Part shown: positions 63,001 to 64,000 of the stretch, one piece after another
How the letters are laid out: every line of letters begins with the position of its first letter
How positions within the stretch are numbered: the stretch's first letter is position 1
Assembly (NCBI GenBank): GCA_965153355.1
Contig: OZ231126.1
Coordinates: 36,146,001-36,210,000, forward strand
Source: Flaccisagitta enflata
Taxonomy: Eukaryota; Chaetognatha; Sagittoidea; Aphragmophora
Direction: 5' to 3'
DNA: 64,000 nucleotides
Position numbers and translations under genes: made by a program
Notes under the pieces: generated by a model
What the model was told of the DNA's origin: nothing
Database searches by the model: none
Seen by the model: the letters and a program-made list of their open reading frames with translations, nothing else

Positions 63001-64000
63001 ACTCTCCTCTGCAACTCAACGCTTTCACCACCATATCAACGTTTACTTCTACGTATTTCAGTATCGCAACTGTTTTGCCACAATCTTCTCCACAACTTAA
63101 CATTTTCACAAACATCTCAAACTCACCACCATCTTAACACTTACTTCCATCTACTACACAACAAGGCCGGATACACGGCTACCCTAGTCGCGTGCGGGTG
63201 GGCAGGAGCAGTGCTGGAGAAGGTCACGAAAATATTTGGGCAGGAGCAGTAGGCTCAAATAGCTCAAAAACGCCGAAAAAGTAAAAAGGGGACCGACCGA
63301 CCGACCAACCGACCGACCGACCGACCGACCGACCGACCGACCGACCGACCGACCGACCGATGGACCGACATAGCGGGGTGTAGGGTCGCGTAGCACGCGA
63401 CTAAAAACTGTTTCAACAAAATCTTTTCCCACTTCCACTAGCTCGACATTTTCACTACTATCTCAATTGTTTCGCAAGAATCTCTTTCCATTGCTCCACT
63501 TATTCAACACTCTCACCATCATCTCGACACTTACTTCCAACTGTATTACCAACTCACCTGTTGCTCCAAAATCTTTCAGCACTGCTCAACAAATTCAACA
63601 CATTCATCATCATCTAAGCACTAACATCAACGTATACTACCAGCTTCTCACTCAGAACAACATGTAACATCTCAACACTAATTTCTATCTTCTGTACCAA
63701 TCTGTTTCCACATGTCCTTTATTAAACACTTTCCACATCGTCACAACACTTATATCCACCTATCCCACCATCTCCAACACTTGTACCAGCATGTCAACAC
63801 TTGTTCCACCATCTCAACACTTACCTCACCAACTCAATTGTTTCACCACATAATTTTTCCATTCCGTTACTAATTCAAGAATTTCACCATCTCAAAACTT
63901 ATCTCCATCTACTCTATCAACTGTTCAACCATACCACTACGCAATTGTTTTGCCACAATTTTTTTCCACTTAAGCAGGGCCAAGGTAACGCTTTGCTATC
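60020..64000. repeat. 81-bp satellite and degenerate flanks, copy C
   Basis: Continues to the window end. The regular array (about 61400-63110) has a unit order different from copy B, including a small back-duplication near 62270-62300. A 15-bp duplication (CCATCTTGATTGTTA) occurs near 60213-60240. Confidence 0.9.
63161..63407 (-). mobile_element. AGTCGCG-family element inside the satellite (copy C, clean)
   Basis: CAAGGCCGGATACACGGCTA…GTCGCGTGCGGGTGGGCAG, a pure (GACC)n core at 63293-63360, and GTCGCGTAGCACGCGACTAAAAA. The terminal bases AGTCGCGTGC and the distal GCACGCGACT are perfectly complementary. Confidence 0.88.

Larger units (their letters stand above)
57022..64000. repeat. large duplicated block, copy C
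   Basis: Colinear with 45496-52440 at a constant offset of 11526 through the RNA-binding gene, almost without differences. The offset then shifts in the satellite because of small indels and different unit content. In places C matches copy A rather than B, for example CGTTAACTCAACAATTTTAC near 60281. Confidence 0.92.

Overview
The window is eukaryotic nuclear DNA. Its few convincing genes have GT-AG introns, microsatellites occupy several kilobases, and non-autonomous mobile elements with inverted termini are dense. Nothing visible fixes the lineage, so I name none. Two runs of exactly ten Ns (35212-35221 and 57012-57021) show that it is three contigs joined by a scaffolder.

Contig 1 (1-35211): the first 18.5 kb hold no gene I can support. 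They consist of simple repeats, at least five inverted-repeat (MITE or foldback) elements, several copies of a short element that begins T5-AGTCGCG, a second family bounded by GGGCAGCGGCCCC, and one tRNA-Ser-like SINE candidate. From about 18.6 kb comes a block (copy A) with a His/Cys-rich protein gene (minus, 24546-24992), a two-exon, two-RRM, RGG-rich RNA-binding protein gene (minus, 30083-31162), and a satellite of 81-bp units running to the contig end.

Contig 2 (35222-57011) repeats that block in the same order and orientation (copy B, about 35.2-53.1 kb). It then enters unique sequence (53.1-57.0 kb) with one candidate terminal exon and GAAT, GAT, CA and GA repeats. Contig 3 (57022-64000, copy C) matches copy B from 45496 onward almost base for base and carries a third copy of the RNA-binding gene and of the satellite. 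The copies are therefore either alleles left side by side in the assembly or a recent tandem duplication. Contig ends that fall inside the homologous sequence favour the first.

Copies A and B act as natural before/after pairs for mobile elements. Two insertions with TA target duplications (22915-23506, 27645-28241) and a composite foldback insertion (about 26035-27007) occur only in A. A TTA-flanked element (39210-39784) and one AGTCGCG element (38531-38690) occur only in B. The AGTCGCG family is the most interesting item: the ten bases at its 5' end are the reverse complement of ten bases near its 3' end, and several divergent copies keep that pairing through matching changes.

The two protein genes are conserved between copies, with mostly synonymous differences. 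I see no operons, rRNA, intact tRNA, CRISPR, viral genes or toxin genes.
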